Assembly: GCA_902773445.1 (NCBI GenBank)
Contig: CACYEU010000026.1
Span: 1 to 5,154, forward strand
DNA length: 5,154 bases
Source: an uncultured Lachnospiraceae bacterium
Lineage (GTDB): Bacteria > Bacillota > Clostridia > Lachnospirales > Lachnospiraceae
Reading direction: 5' to 3'
Made by a program: the position numbers and the translations under genes. Positions 1-5,154 of the stretch are shown here, piece by piece. Under the pieces are notes generated by a model. The model saw only the letters and a program-made list of their open reading frames with translations. It was not told the DNA's origin and made no database searches. How positions within the stretch are numbered: the first letter of the stretch is position 1; each line of letters opens with the position of its first letter.

Positions 1-1
1 C

Positions 2-115
2 GGTGCCGAGATCGGTATCAGCACGCAAAAACTTCACGCGCGCGGTCCGATGGGTCTCCTCGAACTGACATCGTATAAGTATCAGATTATTGGAGACGGA
101 CAGATCCGATCCTGA
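2..115 (+). CDS. proA: Glutamate-5-semialdehyde dehydrogenase (gamma-glutamyl phosphate reductase), C-terminal end, partial
   Basis: Reading from base 2 gives 37 residues and a TGA stop at 113-115; the 5' part lies outside the window. The fragment begins GAEIGISTQKLHARGPMGL, which I recognise as the conserved C-terminal stretch of ProA, and ends in a short YKYQIIGDGQIRS tail, as is usual for the family. ProA reduces gamma-glutamyl phosphate to glutamate-5-semialdehyde with NADPH in the cytoplasm, the second step of proline synthesis from glutamate. proB often lies just upstream of proA, but that region is not visible. A strong terminator follows 70 bases after the stop, so proA is probably the last gene of its transcript. 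A 7-bp inverted repeat (TCCGATC 105-111 / GATCGGA 118-124) spans the stop codon. proC, the next enzyme, lies about 1.1 kb away on the opposite strand. The identification is secure despite the short length. Confidence 0.93.
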   Translation, partial: GAEIGISTQKLHARGPMGLLELTSYKYQIIGDGQIRS

Positions 116-185
116 CAGATCGGACGTAATCATCCCTGTGATCTGTTTCTTATAACCCATTACAGACAGGTCATCTGAAAACTGC

Positions 186-220
186 AAGACCGGCCGCTCA
201 GGGCCGGTCTTTGTTTCTGT
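186..220 (+). terminator. Rho-independent terminator of the proA transcript
   Basis: AAGACCGGCC (186-195) pairs perfectly over 10 bp with GGCCGGTCTT (202-211) around a 6-base loop GCTCAG. The stem is GC-rich in its upper part and is followed on the plus strand by the T-rich run TTTGTTTCTGT. This is a textbook intrinsic terminator, lying 70 bases downstream of the proA stop. Confidence 0.92.
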
Positions 221-316
221 CAAACTCTGACAGGTTATTCTGCAGCATTGTGTATTTTATGCAGATTTTTGAATAATACCACAAGCTTTATGTGCATTTT
301 CCGAGTAAAATAGTTT

Positions 317-351
317 AAGCCACAAAAAACACCAATTTTTTGTGGCTTTTT
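317..351 (+). terminator. Second intergenic hairpin, probable (possibly bidirectional) terminator
   Basis: AAGCCACAAAAAA (317-329) and TTTTTTGTGGCTT (336-348) form a perfect 13-bp inverted repeat with the 6-base loop CACCAA. On the plus strand the GTGGC base runs into TTTTT (347-351), which fits a backup terminator for proA. On the minus strand the stem is followed by AAACTATTTT, a poorer tail, so termination of the hydrolase transcript here is possible but less certain. The upper half of the stem is only A-T pairs. Confidence 0.65.
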
Positions 352-407
352 AGGTAAACGTCTGTTTTTGCGCAGGATTCTTGTGGCACATTTTCAGAAT
401 TTCCGGT

Positions 408-443
408 AAACACACAAGAGTCGATTCGTTTCAGATCAGACTC
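408..443 (-). terminator. Weak candidate terminator downstream of the hydrolase gene
   Basis: On the minus strand, GAGTC-T-GAT (443-435) can pair with ATCGACTC (425-418), giving 8 bp with one bulged base and a 9-base loop. The stem is followed by TTGTGTGTTT. It lies 26 bases beyond the hydrolase stop, where a terminator is expected, but the stem is short and the T-run is interrupted. The 317-351 hairpin is an alternative end point for this operon. Confidence 0.35.
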
Positions 444-468
444 GGTTGACCTTGAAACCTGCCGGTAT

Positions 469-1260
469 TCAATGATTCAGAAATGCCAAGATCCTCTGTT
501 TATAATCCGGCGCGGTATCAAATGCCGCGTGTCCGTATCCGTCATAATAATAGGATTCAAAGTCAGGACGCCCTTCGAATGCTTGTTCCAGATCCTTAAG
601 AGCTTCCGGGCCGAAGACCTTATCATCGCGTGATCCGATCGCAAAGACCGGACATTTGATCAGGCTGAGTCTGCCGGTCATATCAAAACCTTTCGCGGCT
701 GTCGCCAGTGTGATAAAACGATCCAGCTCTTCATCACTGACTTTTTCCCCGATCAGCTTCAGTCCGCTTTTGAATTGATCAAAAACTTCCTTCGGGTAGA
801 TCTTCTCGCCGAAATCAAGCAGTAATCTGACGCCCTCCCGGCGTGCCGCGAGATCCAGCCAGTTATTGACGACTTCTTCGGCGTGTCCGTCCACACGGGT
901 CACCGAAGATCCGAGCACGAGCTTGTGAACTAGTTCGGGATGATTTGCCGCGATGATCTGTCCGATCATCCCGCCCTGCGAGGCTCCGAACAAGTCGGCA
1001 TCATGAAGCCCGACTGCTTCCATCGCCGCAGCGGTATCGTCAGCCATTTGTTCGATATTGTAATCTTCTGGCACAGCACTTTTGCGGTCAAACAGATAGA
1101 CCGTATAGTCTTCGGTAAACGGCTCATAGGCTTCAGCGATCTGATCAGCCGAGTCGAGAACACTCCCGATACTGAGACCCGGCAGGATCACAAATGTCCT
1201 GCTGCCGGAACCAAACCTGATATAGCCGACATCACATGCACAGTCTCTGATGATCTCCAT
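469..1260 (-). CDS. Alpha/beta hydrolase fold protein, substrate unknown
   Basis: The 263-residue protein has the alpha/beta hydrolase layout. FVILPGLS (about 23-30) is the early strand and oxyanion-side loop. The nucleophile elbow is G-A-S-Q-G with Ser94. KCPVFAIGSRDD (202-213) is the late strand carrying the acid, Asp212 or Asp213. GYGH places the catalytic histidine at His244. The region between about 125 and 190 is helical-looking and would be the cap over the active site. Its length is normal for single-domain family members. There is no signal peptide or membrane segment, so it is probably cytoplasmic. The ATG start is set by GAAAGGA (1270-1276) nine bases upstream, which overlaps the end of proC; only 5 bases separate the two genes, so it should be co-transcribed and possibly coupled to proC. 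It could be an esterase, thioesterase or C-C bond hydrolase; the sequence does not decide. The N-terminus has an odd Cys-Ala-Cys (7-9). Confidence 0.88.
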   Translation of the reverse strand: MEIIRDCACDVGYIRFGSGSRTFVILPGLSIGSVLDSADQIAEAYEPFTEDYTVYLFDRKSAVPEDYNIEQMADDTAAAMEAVGLHDADLFGASQGGMIGQIIAANHPELVHKLVLGSSVTRVDGHAEEVVNNWLDLAARREGVRLLLDFGEKIYPKEVFDQFKSGLKLIGEKVSDEELDRFITLATAAKGFDMTGRLSLIKCPVFAIGSRDDKVFGPEALKDLEQAFEGRPDFESYYYDGYGHAAFDTAPDYKQRILAFLNH

Positions 1261-1265
1261 GTCGA

Positions 1266-2072
1266 TTATTCCTTTCGCATCTCAACGGCTCTTTTGTAAG
1301 TCGCGTCGATCGCGCGTGCGACGATCGAATCGAGTTCATCGGCCTGCAGAGAACGAACGCCCTCGATCGTTGTGCCTCCTTTTGAACAGACACGCTCAGC
1401 CAATACCGCCGGTGCCTCATCCGATTCAAGTACCATTTTCCCGGAACCGACGGCTGTCTGTGCCGCAAAGAAAACCGCATCCTCGCGCGTCATTCCCAGT
1501 TCCTCGCAGCGCTTCGCGATCGCATCGATGAACAGATAATAAAACGCAGGCGACGATCCGCTTGCGCAGATCACAGCATCCATCAGTGATTCGTCAACGC
1601 GGCGTACTTTTCCGCACGACCCGAAGATCTGCATGATCACATCACTTTCCTCGTCGGACAGGGCACCTTCCTCATAGGCCAGCCCGGTCATCCCGGCGCC
1701 GATCAGTGACGGTGTATTCGGCATGACTCTGACGACACGCACATTGACACCGGCCTGCCGGCGGATCCAGCCTCCTGTCACGCCCGGCGCAACGCTGATC
1801 ACGATATGATCTTCCTGCAGTTCTCCTTTGATCTGATCGATCACCTCCGCATAATTCTGCGGTTTGACCATCAGGAAAAGAATACCCGACTCGCGGGCCA
1901 CTTCCACTGCATCATCCGCCGCGCGGATTCCAAGCTGTCCCGAGATCCGTTCTCTCTTGTCGGTATTTCTGTCAAAAAAGATGAAACGGTCAGCGTCAAA
2001 TGCTTTCCGCGCGCCGCTCATCAATGCGGTTCCCATATTGCCGGCTCCGATAAATCCGATTTTCTTATGCAT
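1266..2072 (-). CDS. proC: Pyrroline-5-carboxylate reductase
   Basis: This 268-residue protein (family usually about 270) reduces 1-pyrroline-5-carboxylate to L-proline with NAD(P)H, the last step of proline synthesis. Visible motifs are the Rossmann dinucleotide loop GFIGAGNMG (6-14), LMVKPQN (67-73), SVAPGV (93-98), RVMPNTP (115-121), SGSSPAF (171-177) in the helical dimerisation domain, and the C-terminal P5CR signature around CSKGGTTIEGV (229-239). The last has Lys where many homologues have Pro before GGTT. I chose the ATG at 2070-2072 because the Rossmann motif normally starts a few residues from the N-terminus and because GGAGG (2082-2086) lies nine bases upstream. A longer frame starting at 2132 would add 20 basic, non-conserved residues. 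The start overlaps the tgt stop by 8 bases (ATGCATAA arrangement), suggesting translational coupling. ProA, which makes its substrate precursor, is encoded nearby on the other strand. Confidence 0.96.
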   Translation of the reverse strand: MHKKIGFIGAGNMGTALMSGARKAFDADRFIFFDRNTDKRERISGQLGIRAADDAVEVARESGILFLMVKPQNYAEVIDQIKGELQEDHIVISVAPGVTGGWIRRQAGVNVRVVRVMPNTPSLIGAGMTGLAYEEGALSDEESDVIMQIFGSCGKVRRVDESLMDAVICASGSSPAFYYLFIDAIAKRCEELGMTREDAVFFAAQTAVGSGKMVLESDEAPAVLAERVCSKGGTTIEGVRSLQADELDSIVARAIDATYKRAVEMRKE

Positions 2073-3204
2073 CTTCTCCCGCCTCCATTGCGGCGATCTT
2101 CGCCTTTTTATATTCTTCGTAGTGCCCGGCATCTAGCGCGTCTCTGATTTCTTCCATCAGCCTGTTGTAGAACCTAAGGTTGTGCATCACGCACAGCCGC
2201 ATTGCGAGCATCTCTTTGGCTTTGAATAAATGGTGAATATAACTTCTGGTGTATCTCCGGCAAACCGGGCAGTCACAGGTCGGATCGATCGGACGGTCGT
2301 CAAGCTCATAACGGGCATTTAACAGATTCATCTTGCCGTGATTCGTATAGACATGCCCGTGGCGTCCGTTCCGGCTCGGATAGACACAGTCGAAGAAATC
2401 GACGCCGCGCGCAACTCCTTCAAGAATATTGACCGGCGTCCCGACGCCCATCAGATAGATCGGCTTATCCTGCGGAAGCAGCGGTACTGTCGCCTCGAGG
2501 ATCTCATACATCTGCTCGTGCGTCTCGCCGACCGCCAGCCCGCCGATCGCGTAGCCGGGCAGATCAAGCGCCGCGATCTCCTTTGCGTGATCGCGCCGGA
2601 TATCCGGATAGATCCCTCCCTGGTTAATGCCGAACAGCATTTGGTCAGGGTTCAACGCATCGCCGGCGTTGAGTTCCCCGATCTTGTTTTTGCAGCGCAC
2701 AAGCCATCGCGTTGTTCTCGCGACCGACTGCTCGATGTAGGATTTCTCCGCGACTGACGACGGACACTCATCAAAGGCCATCGCAATCGTTGAGGCGAGA
2801 TTTGACTGGATCTGAATACTCTCCTCCGGCCCCATGAAGATCTTGCGTCCGTCGACATGTGAATGGAAATGGACGCCCTCCTCTTTGATCTTTCTGAGGT
2901 CAGCCAGCGAGAATACCTGGAAGCCGCCCGAATCGGTCAGCACCGGTCCGCTCCAGTTCATAAACTTGCGGATCCCGCCCATTTTCCGGACGATCTCATC
3001 GCCCGGGCGCACGTGCAGATGATAGGTGTTGCACAGTTCGACCTGAGTGCCGATCGTCTCCAAATCAAAAGAGGACAGGGCGCCTTTGATGGCCCCTGCC
3101 GTCCCTACATTCATGAAAACCGGTGTCTCAATCGTCCCGTGGACCGTTTCGAGGCGCCCTCTGCGGGCCGCCCCTTCGGTCGTCAAAAGTGTGTAGTGAT
3201 TCAC
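2065..3204 (-). CDS. tgt: Queuine/preQ1 tRNA-ribosyltransferase (tRNA-guanine transglycosylase)
   Basis: The 379-residue protein has full family length and exchanges guanine at position 34 of GUN-anticodon tRNAs for a queuosine precursor. Key residues are visible: Asp91 in DSGGFQ (general acid/base), Asp145 in the DECPSS segment (base recognition), GGLAVGE (221-227) forming the base-binding loop, Asp269 in GVDFFDCVYPSRNGRHG (nucleophile by alignment with the Zymomonas enzyme), and the zinc ligands Cys310, Cys312, Cys315 and His341. The Val in GGLAVGE is typical of bacterial preQ1-using enzymes, whereas eukaryotic ones have Gly there. The start codon is GTG (3202-3204), supported by AAAGGAG (3210-3216) five bases upstream; that site overlaps the stop of the L,D-transpeptidase gene, leaving a 10-base gap. 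Its end overlaps proC. The common partner queA is not in this window. Confidence 0.97.
   Translation of the reverse strand: MNHYTLLTTEGAARRGRLETVHGTIETPVFMNVGTAGAIKGALSSFDLETIGTQVELCNTYHLHVRPGDEIVRKMGGIRKFMNWSGPVLTDSGGFQVFSLADLRKIKEEGVHFHSHVDGRKIFMGPEESIQIQSNLASTIAMAFDECPSSVAEKSYIEQSVARTTRWLVRCKNKIGELNAGDALNPDQMLFGINQGGIYPDIRRDHAKEIAALDLPGYAIGGLAVGETHEQMYEILEATVPLLPQDKPIYLMGVGTPVNILEGVARGVDFFDCVYPSRNGRHGHVYTNHGKMNLLNARYELDDRPIDPTCDCPVCRRYTRSYIHHLFKAKEMLAMRLCVMHNLRFYNRLMEEIRDALDAGHYEEYKKAKIAAMEAGEDA
2082..2086 (-). promoter_or_regulatory. Ribosome binding site deciding the proC start
   Basis: GGAGG on the minus strand is nine bases from the ATG at 2072-2070 and lies inside the last codons of tgt. 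A second, closer purine-rich stretch (GGGAG, 2076-2080) may add to it. It supports the short form of ProC over the frame opening at 2132. Confidence 0.7.
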
Positions 3205-3209
3205 GGTTT

Positions 3210-3216
3210 CTCCTTT
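3210..3216 (-). promoter_or_regulatory. Ribosome binding site deciding the GTG start of tgt
   Basis: AAAGGAG on the minus strand lies five bases before the GTG at 3204-3202 and overlaps the TAA stop (3217-3215) of the preceding gene. No ATG is suitably placed here, and the first residues MNHYTLL run straight into normal Tgt sequence, so GTG is the real start. Confidence 0.8.
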
Positions 3217-4840
3217 ATTTGTGAATGATGACCGCGTCGTGTACCTGAATGATTCCGTACAGCGTCACCGAATCGTTATAAGACATATTGATACAGCCGT
3301 GGGATCCCGCATAGGTATAGCGGTTGCCGCCGAATGCCGGCTGCCATGTCGCGGTGTGGAAACCGACGCCGCTCCAGGTCACGCGCATCCAGTACGCGAC
3401 CGGTGTCTCATACTCATAGCCGCCTCCCGGTGTGCGGTCTCCGCGAAGGACTTTATTCTGTGCTTTTTCAAGGCACTGATGCACACCCGTCGGTGTCTCA
3501 CGCTTCGGTGTCGGAAGTCCGGTCACAACATCACATTCGAAGGCGATCTTGCCGTCCTTGATATACCACATGTGCTGGAGTTCGAGATCGACCTCAGCAT
3601 AGGTGCTGCCCCAGTCGACATCGCCGTAACTTGCGGCGCGCTGGACATAGGCCGGTTCTTTGTCGAGGACCTCGCCTTTTTTGATGTGCTCCTTAAGAGC
3701 CGCGGCCTCAGCCGCTTCGTCGATCTCCCAACCGTATGTTCCGCCGCCGATCGTGACCTGCTTGCCTGTCGGGGACTTGAATGTCCGGTCTTTTCCGACT
3801 GTATCATAGACCTTGCCGACCAGCGCCAGATACTCATCGACTTTGCCCTCGTTGAATCCGACCTTCATCGTATTTGTATCAAGTGTCAGCCAGTCTTTGA
3901 TCTTGTCGCGGTTGACGACTGCGACTTTATCGCCGAAGTGATAGACGACCTTGGCTTTGCTCATGTTGTTCATCTGGTCAGCCGCAGCCTTGACTTCAGG
4001 CGATGAGCTGATGTATTTCGGTTTCTGATAACAGCCGACCTCTTCCATGTTCAGCTCCGGGATGAACTGCGTGATCTTCTCGCGGACCGCCTTGTTAAAT
4101 GCGTCGGTGTCGATCGCTGTTCCGTAGATCTCCTTGCCCGGGACAAATTCTGTTCCGTTGTACTCGGGCTTAGCGCTCGTCGACTTGGTCCATTTCGACT
4201 CGTCCATGCATTTGAGTTTCGAAATGGTCTCAGCCAGCTTGGCTTCGTCGTATTCCACGCCGACATCGACATTTAACACATCCGGATCCCAGATCGCCCT
4301 GACCCAGAGGATCGGATTCTGATTCTTCATCGCTCTCTTGATCTGGGTGCTCTGCTTATACTTGATCGCAATGTCTTTGCCGACGATCTTTTCGGTCACT
4401 TTATTCAGCTCATTGAGCGTCAGCACATAGTCATCGACCTGCTTCGACATATATGACTCGACATCATGTGCCGTTTTCATTGAGAAATCGACATCATTGA
4501 TGCGTGTCCCGTAATAGAAATGATTGATGAAAAATGCTGATATCAAAAGATAGGCAACCACCGCGAAACCGATGATTCCCACAATGACATTTCGGATCGC
4601 GCGGAGTATCGGATGACCCTTTTCCTCGTCATCGTCATCACTGTCCACGGCATCCTCCATGATGAAGCCGTTTTGTTTTTTCTTTCTTTTCGGAAGCTTT
4701 TCTTCTTTGAAGTCGTCTTCTCTGATCTCGACTACTTCGAAATCATCCTCGTCGACGGCACTGTCACGATCGCCGATATCGTCGAGCGAGACGATGACAT
4801 CATCTTCCTCTTCCTGACTTTTCTTGAAGAGTTTAAACAT
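3215..4840 (-). CDS. Membrane-anchored L,D-transpeptidase (YkuD domain) with peptidoglycan-binding stalk
   Basis: The 541-residue protein is built like Ldtfm of Enterococcus faecium: cytoplasmic tail, one membrane helix, an extracellular PG_binding_4-type region and a C-terminal YkuD catalytic domain. Residues 1-78 are strongly acidic with a basic cluster KRKKK at 51-55. Residues about 84-106 (VIVGIIGFAVVAYLLISAFF core) are the single membrane helix, preceded by Arg residues, so the N-terminus is inside. Residues about 110-400 are the stalk. The YkuD domain runs from about 416 to 540 with His495 (GVGFH), Ser513 and the nucleophile Cys516 in SHGCINM; the His-Cys spacing of 21 matches Ldtfm. 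Such enzymes form 3-3 cross-links in peptidoglycan and resist most penicillins. The ATG has an in-frame TGA directly before it (4841-4843), so it cannot extend upstream; the Shine-Dalgarno site is weak (GGTGA, 4846-4850). It is the first gene of the presumed operon with tgt. Confidence 0.94.
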   Translation of the reverse strand: MFKLFKKSQEEEDDVIVSLDDIGDRDSAVDEDDFEVVEIREDDFKEEKLPKRKKKQNGFIMEDAVDSDDDDEEKGHPILRAIRNVIVGIIGFAVVAYLLISAFFINHFYYGTRINDVDFSMKTAHDVESYMSKQVDDYVLTLNELNKVTEKIVGKDIAIKYKQSTQIKRAMKNQNPILWVRAIWDPDVLNVDVGVEYDEAKLAETISKLKCMDESKWTKSTSAKPEYNGTEFVPGKEIYGTAIDTDAFNKAVREKITQFIPELNMEEVGCYQKPKYISSSPEVKAAADQMNNMSKAKVVYHFGDKVAVVNRDKIKDWLTLDTNTMKVGFNEGKVDEYLALVGKVYDTVGKDRTFKSPTGKQVTIGGGTYGWEIDEAAEAAALKEHIKKGEVLDKEPAYVQRAASYGDVDWGSTYAEVDLELQHMWYIKDGKIAFECDVVTGLPTPKRETPTGVHQCLEKAQNKVLRGDRTPGGGYEYETPVAYWMRVTWSGVGFHTATWQPAFGGNRYTYAGSHGCINMSYNDSVTLYGIIQVHDAVIIHK

Positions 4841-4944
4841 TCATATCACCATTACAACCCCTGATAATTATTTATGCTCAGCATTCTTATTATACACACC
4901 AAGGGTTTTATTGTACACCTCTAACTGCTATCTTTTCAATACTT
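4841..4944 (-). other. Intergenic leader region without a clear terminator
   Basis: This 104-base gap between the topoisomerase fragment and the L,D-transpeptidase gene contains the promoter described separately. The only hairpin-like element is ATGCT-G-AGCAT in the leader, with a one-base centre, too tight to be a terminator. I saw no GC-rich stem followed by a T-run for the upstream gene. Confidence 0.55.
4889..4917 (-). promoter_or_regulatory. Sigma-A-type promoter of the ldt-tgt-proC-hydrolase operon
   Basis: On the minus strand, TGTACA (4917-4912, four of six matches to TTGACA) is 17 bases from a perfect TATAAT (4894-4889). Transcription should begin near 4882, giving a leader of about 42 bases before the ATG at 4840. 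A direct repeat of GGTGT (minus strand, 4919-4915 and 4900-4896, 19 bases apart) overlaps the -35 and the spacer; it may be chance or a regulator site. No other strong promoter was noticed before the later genes of the operon. Confidence 0.75.
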
Positions 4945-5154
4945 TTATTCGACCGGGAGCGCCAGCTGCTTCTTGTCATGCAGCGTGCCGGCTCCGGCGC
5001 GTTTGGCCTTTTTCAGCCTTGTAAGCATCAGCTGGCCTTCGCCGTAATTGATCCGGACACCCGAATCCTTCGCGTCAAACGCGTGAAGCGCGCAGGCTTC
5101 ATCGCCTCTCTTGAGTTTGATGCCGCGGACACCGATCGAATTCTTTTTGTTCTC
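4945..5154 (-). CDS. Type IIA DNA topoisomerase A subunit (GyrA/ParC family), C-terminal end, partial
   Basis: Reading the minus strand from base 5154 gives 69 residues ending in a TAA at 4945-4947; the start is outside the window. The segment NKKNSIGVRGIKLKRGDE resembles the repeated beta-pinwheel blade of GyrA/ParC C-terminal domains, where GVRGIKL followed by a GDE turn is characteristic. The following QLMLTRLKKAKRAGAGTLHDKK resembles the last blade and tail of clostridial gyrase or topoisomerase IV A subunits. That domain wraps DNA, while the catalytic tyrosine domain would lie off the right edge. I cannot tell GyrA from ParC from this much. No terminator is evident between its stop and the operon promoter, so some read-through into the next gene is possible. 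The identification is by motif memory, not by alignment. Confidence 0.68.
   Translation of the reverse strand, partial: ENKKNSIGVRGIKLKRGDEACALHAFDAKDSGVRINYGEGQLMLTRLKKAKRAGAGTLHDKKQLALPVE

Larger units (their letters stand above)
116..468. other. AT-rich convergent intergenic region without a gene
   Basis: This 353-base stretch lies between the convergent 3' ends of proA and the hydrolase gene. I found no convincing reading frame or RNA gene. It contains the proA terminator (186-220), a small hairpin directly after it (CTGTCA 217-222 / TGACAG 228-233), a 13-bp perfect hairpin (317-348) and a weaker bulged hairpin (418-443). From about 240 to 400 it is clearly richer in A+T than the genes on either side. 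Transcripts from both sides end here, so no promoter is expected, and I saw none that stood out. Confidence 0.8.

Noticed and set aside
116..468. Possible tRNA, riboswitch or CRISPR repeat in the intergenic region
   Set aside because: There is no cloverleaf, no regularly spaced repeats and no downstream gene in a sense orientation for a riboswitch; the hairpins fit transcript ends better.
1232..1480. Minus-strand 82-codon frame inside proC
   Set aside because: It is an out-of-frame shadow of proC with Arg/Ser-rich composition and no family resemblance.
2073..2132. Upstream extension of proC by 20 codons
   Set aside because: It would overlap tgt by 68 bases, adds a basic non-conserved stretch before the Rossmann motif, and lacks the well-placed GGAGG that the ATG at 2072 has.
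2338..2757. Plus-strand 139-codon frame
   Set aside because: It is antisense to tgt, which is fully conserved here; there is no independent evidence for translation.
3221..4006. Plus-strand open frame of 261 codons
   Set aside because: It lies antisense to the L,D-transpeptidase catalytic and stalk regions, shows no recognisable domain, and is explained as a shadow of the real gene.
4841..4852. Three-codon mini-frame ATG-GTG-ATA-TGA immediately before the L,D-transpeptidase start
   Set aside because: It is most likely chance; it has no ribosome binding site of its own, although it does show that the gene cannot start further upstream in frame.
4824..5024. Plus-strand 66-codon frame near the right end
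   Set aside because: It runs across the operon promoter and antisense to the topoisomerase C-terminus; its protein has no recognisable features.

Overview
The window looks like ordinary chromosome of a low-to-mid-GC Gram-positive anaerobe, most likely a member of the Clostridia (Bacillota). This rests on Shine-Dalgarno sites of the AAAGGAG/GGAGG type, a clean TATAAT promoter, an Ldtfm-like L,D-transpeptidase with a peptidoglycan-binding stalk, and the general character of the ProC, Tgt and topoisomerase proteins. I cannot name the genus from sequence alone.

Layout from left to right. Bases 2-115 are the last 37 codons of proA on the plus strand (glutamate-5-semialdehyde dehydrogenase), followed by a strong intrinsic terminator at 186-220. 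Bases 116-468 form an AT-rich convergent intergenic region with no gene but several hairpins. Bases 469-4840 hold four tightly packed minus-strand genes, read in the order L,D-transpeptidase, tgt, proC, alpha/beta hydrolase. Their junctions are +10 nt, an 8-nt overlap and +5 nt. One good promoter (TGTACA-17-TATAAT, 4889-4917) sits just upstream. Bases 4945-5154 are the C-terminal 69 codons of a further minus-strand gene, best read as a type IIA topoisomerase A subunit (GyrA/ParC family).

How the genes fit together: the presumed operon combines cell-wall 3-3 cross-linking (Ldt), tRNA queuosine modification (Tgt), the last step of proline synthesis (ProC) and an unassigned serine hydrolase. ProA and ProC belong to one pathway but lie on opposite strands, converging on the intergenic region. 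The other three operon members have no obvious shared pathway. The compact arrangement implies shared expression more surely than shared function.

I did not find a clear new biological system: no CRISPR array, mobile element, tRNA/rRNA or defence cassette. The observations most worth checking are the roughly nine-fold excess of the palindrome CGATCG, nearly all in one codon phase; the long, highly acidic cytoplasmic tail of the L,D-transpeptidase; the unusual operon mix; and the nested inverted repeats in the convergent intergenic region.
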